5,721 bases of DNA from an uncultured Collinsella sp. (GTDB taxonomy: Bacteria; Actinomycetota; Coriobacteriia; Coriobacteriales; Coriobacteriaceae). The DNA is taken from positions 1 through 5,721 of the forward strand of contig CABQNA010000106.1 of assembly GCA_902465425.1 (NCBI GenBank). Direction: 5' to 3'. Below, piece by piece: positions 4,601-5,721 of this stretch (positions are counted from its first letter, which is position 1; the number at the start of each line of letters is the position of its first letter). Under the pieces are notes generated by a model, which saw only the letters and a list, made by a program, of their open reading frames with translations, was not told where the DNA came from and did not search any database. Made by a program: the position numbers and the translations under genes.

Positions 4601-5536
4601 ATGATTCTGACCGTTACCATGAACCCGTCGATTGATACGCGCTATCAGCTCGATAAGCTGATCATCGACGATGTTAACCGTGTGACGCCCGAAAAGACCG
4701 CTGGCGGTAAGGGCCTCAACGTGAGCCGCGTGCTGCTGCAGCTGGGCGACGACGTGCTCGCGACCGGTCTGCTCGGCGGCCACATGGGTGCCTATATGGC
4801 CGAGCTTATGGATGCCGACGGCGTCAAGAACGACTTTGTGCCCATCGCCGGTGAGACGCGCATTTGCCTGAATATTCTGCACGAGGGCAATCAGACCGAG
4901 CTGCTGGAGAGCGGCCCGCAGATTGCCCCGGCCGAGCTCGAGGCCTTTACGGCCAAGTTCGCCGAGCTTGCAGCGAAGGCAGACGTTGTGACGCTTTCGG
5001 GCTCGCTGCCGCGTGGCGTCGATGCCGGCTACTATGCCGAGCTCGTCAAGATCGCCGAGGAAGCGGGCGCCAAGGTGCTGCTCGACACCTCGGGTGCATC
5101 GCTGGAGGCCGCGCTGGAGTCCGACGCTAAGCCCGAGCTCGTAAAGCCCAACCTGACCGAGATAAACGGTCTGCTGGGTACGTCCTTTACGACCGATGAT
5201 GTCGATGCCCTGCGCGAGGCACTTGCCGCCGATGGCCGCTTTGCCGGAATCCCCTGGGTCGTTGTCTCGATGGGTGCTGCCGGTTCGGTGGGCTTCCATG
5301 AGGGTCGCGCGTTCCGCGCCAAGACGCCCGCGATTGCGGCTGTGAACGCGACGGGTTCCGGCGACTCGACCATCGCCGGCTTTGCACATGCCATTGCTGC
5401 TGGTGCCGACGACGTCACGGTGCTCAAGACCGCCAATACCTGCGGCAAGCTCAACGCTATGGATCCCAAGACCGGCCACCTGGTCATGGACCGCTGGGAC
5501 GAGATTTACAACGGCGTTGAGGTCGTAGAGTTGTAG
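4601..5536 (+). CDS. lacC: Tagatose-6-phosphate kinase (PfkB family)
   Basis: A cytoplasmic ATP-dependent sugar kinase that phosphorylates tagatose 6-phosphate to tagatose 1,6-bisphosphate, the step after LacAB. From the ATG at 4601 it is 311 aa, the normal LacC/FruK length. An AGGAG at 4590-4594, 6 bp upstream, supports this start, and MILTVTMNPSIDTRYQL is the usual family N-terminus. An in-frame TTG at 4544 would add an unlike-family extension. PfkB motifs seen are AGGKGLNVSRVL (34-45), the LSGSLPRG strand-loop (132-139), KPNLTEI (182-188) and the ATP/anion-hole signature NATGSGDSTIAG (249-260) with Asp255 as the expected catalytic base. The sequence alone could also fit 1-phosphofructokinase, a close relative; the lacAB neighbours favour tagatose-6-phosphate kinase. 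The aldolase gene lacD does not follow in the window. Confidence 0.93.
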   Translation: MILTVTMNPSIDTRYQLDKLIIDDVNRVTPEKTAGGKGLNVSRVLLQLGDDVLATGLLGGHMGAYMAELMDADGVKNDFVPIAGETRICLNILHEGNQTELLESGPQIAPAELEAFTAKFAELAAKADVVTLSGSLPRGVDAGYYAELVKIAEEAGAKVLLDTSGASLEAALESDAKPELVKPNLTEINGLLGTSFTTDDVDALREALAADGRFAGIPWVVVSMGAAGSVGFHEGRAFRAKTPAIAAVNATGSGDSTIAGFAHAIAAGADDVTVLKTANTCGKLNAMDPKTGHLVMDRWDEIYNGVEVVEL

Positions 5537-5558
5537 CGGTTGCGACTCCTAATAGAAT

Positions 5559-5622
5559 GAGCGTGGATAATCTCCCGCTTTTGGTGCCCATACGAGCTCA
5601 AAGTGGGAGATTTTCCACGCTC
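5559..5622. repeat. Long imperfect hairpin downstream of lacC
   Basis: The 23-nt arms 5559-5581 and 5600-5622 pair at 21 positions, plus one G-T wobble and one T-T mismatch, around an 18-nt loop. The outer stem reads GAGCGTGGA and the inner part TCTCCC. It begins 22 bp after the lacC stop. There is no T-tract after the 3' arm. It could terminate lacC transcription imperfectly, protect the 3' end, or be an intergenic repeat unit. Confidence 0.75.
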
Positions 5623-5629
5623 GAGTCAT

Positions 5630-5685
5630 TAGTCGTCGGGGACGTTCTTTAATGACCAGTCGTTTAAGAACATCCCCAATGACTA
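5630..5685. repeat. Imperfect inverted repeat of the TAGTCATTGGGGAC family
   Basis: The arms 5630-5649 and 5666-5685 pair at 17 of 20 positions plus one wobble. The 16-nt loop can itself form a short AATGA/TCGTT stem. Both arms are copies of the 20-mer at 1969-1988. The element lies 7 bp after the preceding long hairpin and looks like a palindromic intergenic repeat. A bidirectional terminator role is possible if a convergent gene lies beyond the right edge. Confidence 0.7.
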
Positions 5686-5721
5686 ACCAATAAAACGGCG
5701 CCCGTCGGCGATGTTGCCGGC

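Noticed and set aside
4418..5479. 353-aa open frame on the minus strand across lacC
   Set aside because: It is antisense to lacC, which has clear PfkB motifs. The antisense product is Gly/His/Leu-rich with no recognisable domain.
1892..5685. CRISPR array or attachment site based on the inverted repeats
   Set aside because: The repeats are palindromic and not regularly spaced with unique spacers. No cas, integrase or tRNA gene is visible.

Overview
The window reads as a piece of a high-GC Gram-positive chromosome, most likely a gut actinobacterium of the Coriobacteriia (Collinsella-like). Three things point that way. GC-rich coding sequence is combined with a streptococcus/staphylococcus-style lac (tagatose-6-phosphate) pathway. 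The main genes have strong AAGGAGG-type ribosome binding sites. Intergenic spaces carry GTCATTGGGGAC-type inverted repeats, which I associate with Collinsella but could not check. All six supported genes are on the + strand.

Layout. Bases 1-260 are a non-coding regulatory region with several short repeats. It is followed by a LacI-family repressor (261-1265). A 214-bp spacer rich in TGTTC/CGTTC half-sites precedes a lactose-type PTS EIIA protein (1480-1818), which ends in a clear intrinsic terminator (1846-1878). A perfect 19-bp inverted repeat and one copy of a dispersed 20-mer follow. Next is an uncharacterised polytopic membrane protein (2076-3083) with its own terminator (3114-3148). A second regulatory region (about 3200-3300) with palindromic and tandem TGTTC half-sites leads into lacA (3386-3814), lacB (3878-4402) and lacC (4601-5536). 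Two long imperfect hairpins (5559-5622 and 5630-5685) close the cluster.

How the genes work together. A lactose/galactose-type PTS, of which only the EIIA is present here, would deliver the sugar as a 6-phosphate. After any glycosidic cleavage, galactose-6-phosphate is isomerised by LacAB to tagatose-6-phosphate. LacC then phosphorylates this to tagatose-1,6-bisphosphate. The aldolase LacD, the PTS IIB/IIC components and a 6-phospho-beta-galactosidase are not in the window and must be elsewhere if the pathway is complete.

The most interesting signal is regulatory. The EIIA and lacA promoter/leader regions lie about 1.9 kb apart, separated by an unrelated terminator-flanked gene. Both carry pairs of TGTTY half-sites spaced exactly 10 bp, and both carry a matching leader block (AGAAC..GCA, ATGCCCGG, ACGCGAT). 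This suggests a split lac regulon co-controlled by one factor, perhaps a DeoR/LacR-type repressor encoded elsewhere. I found no clearly novel enzymatic or defence system.
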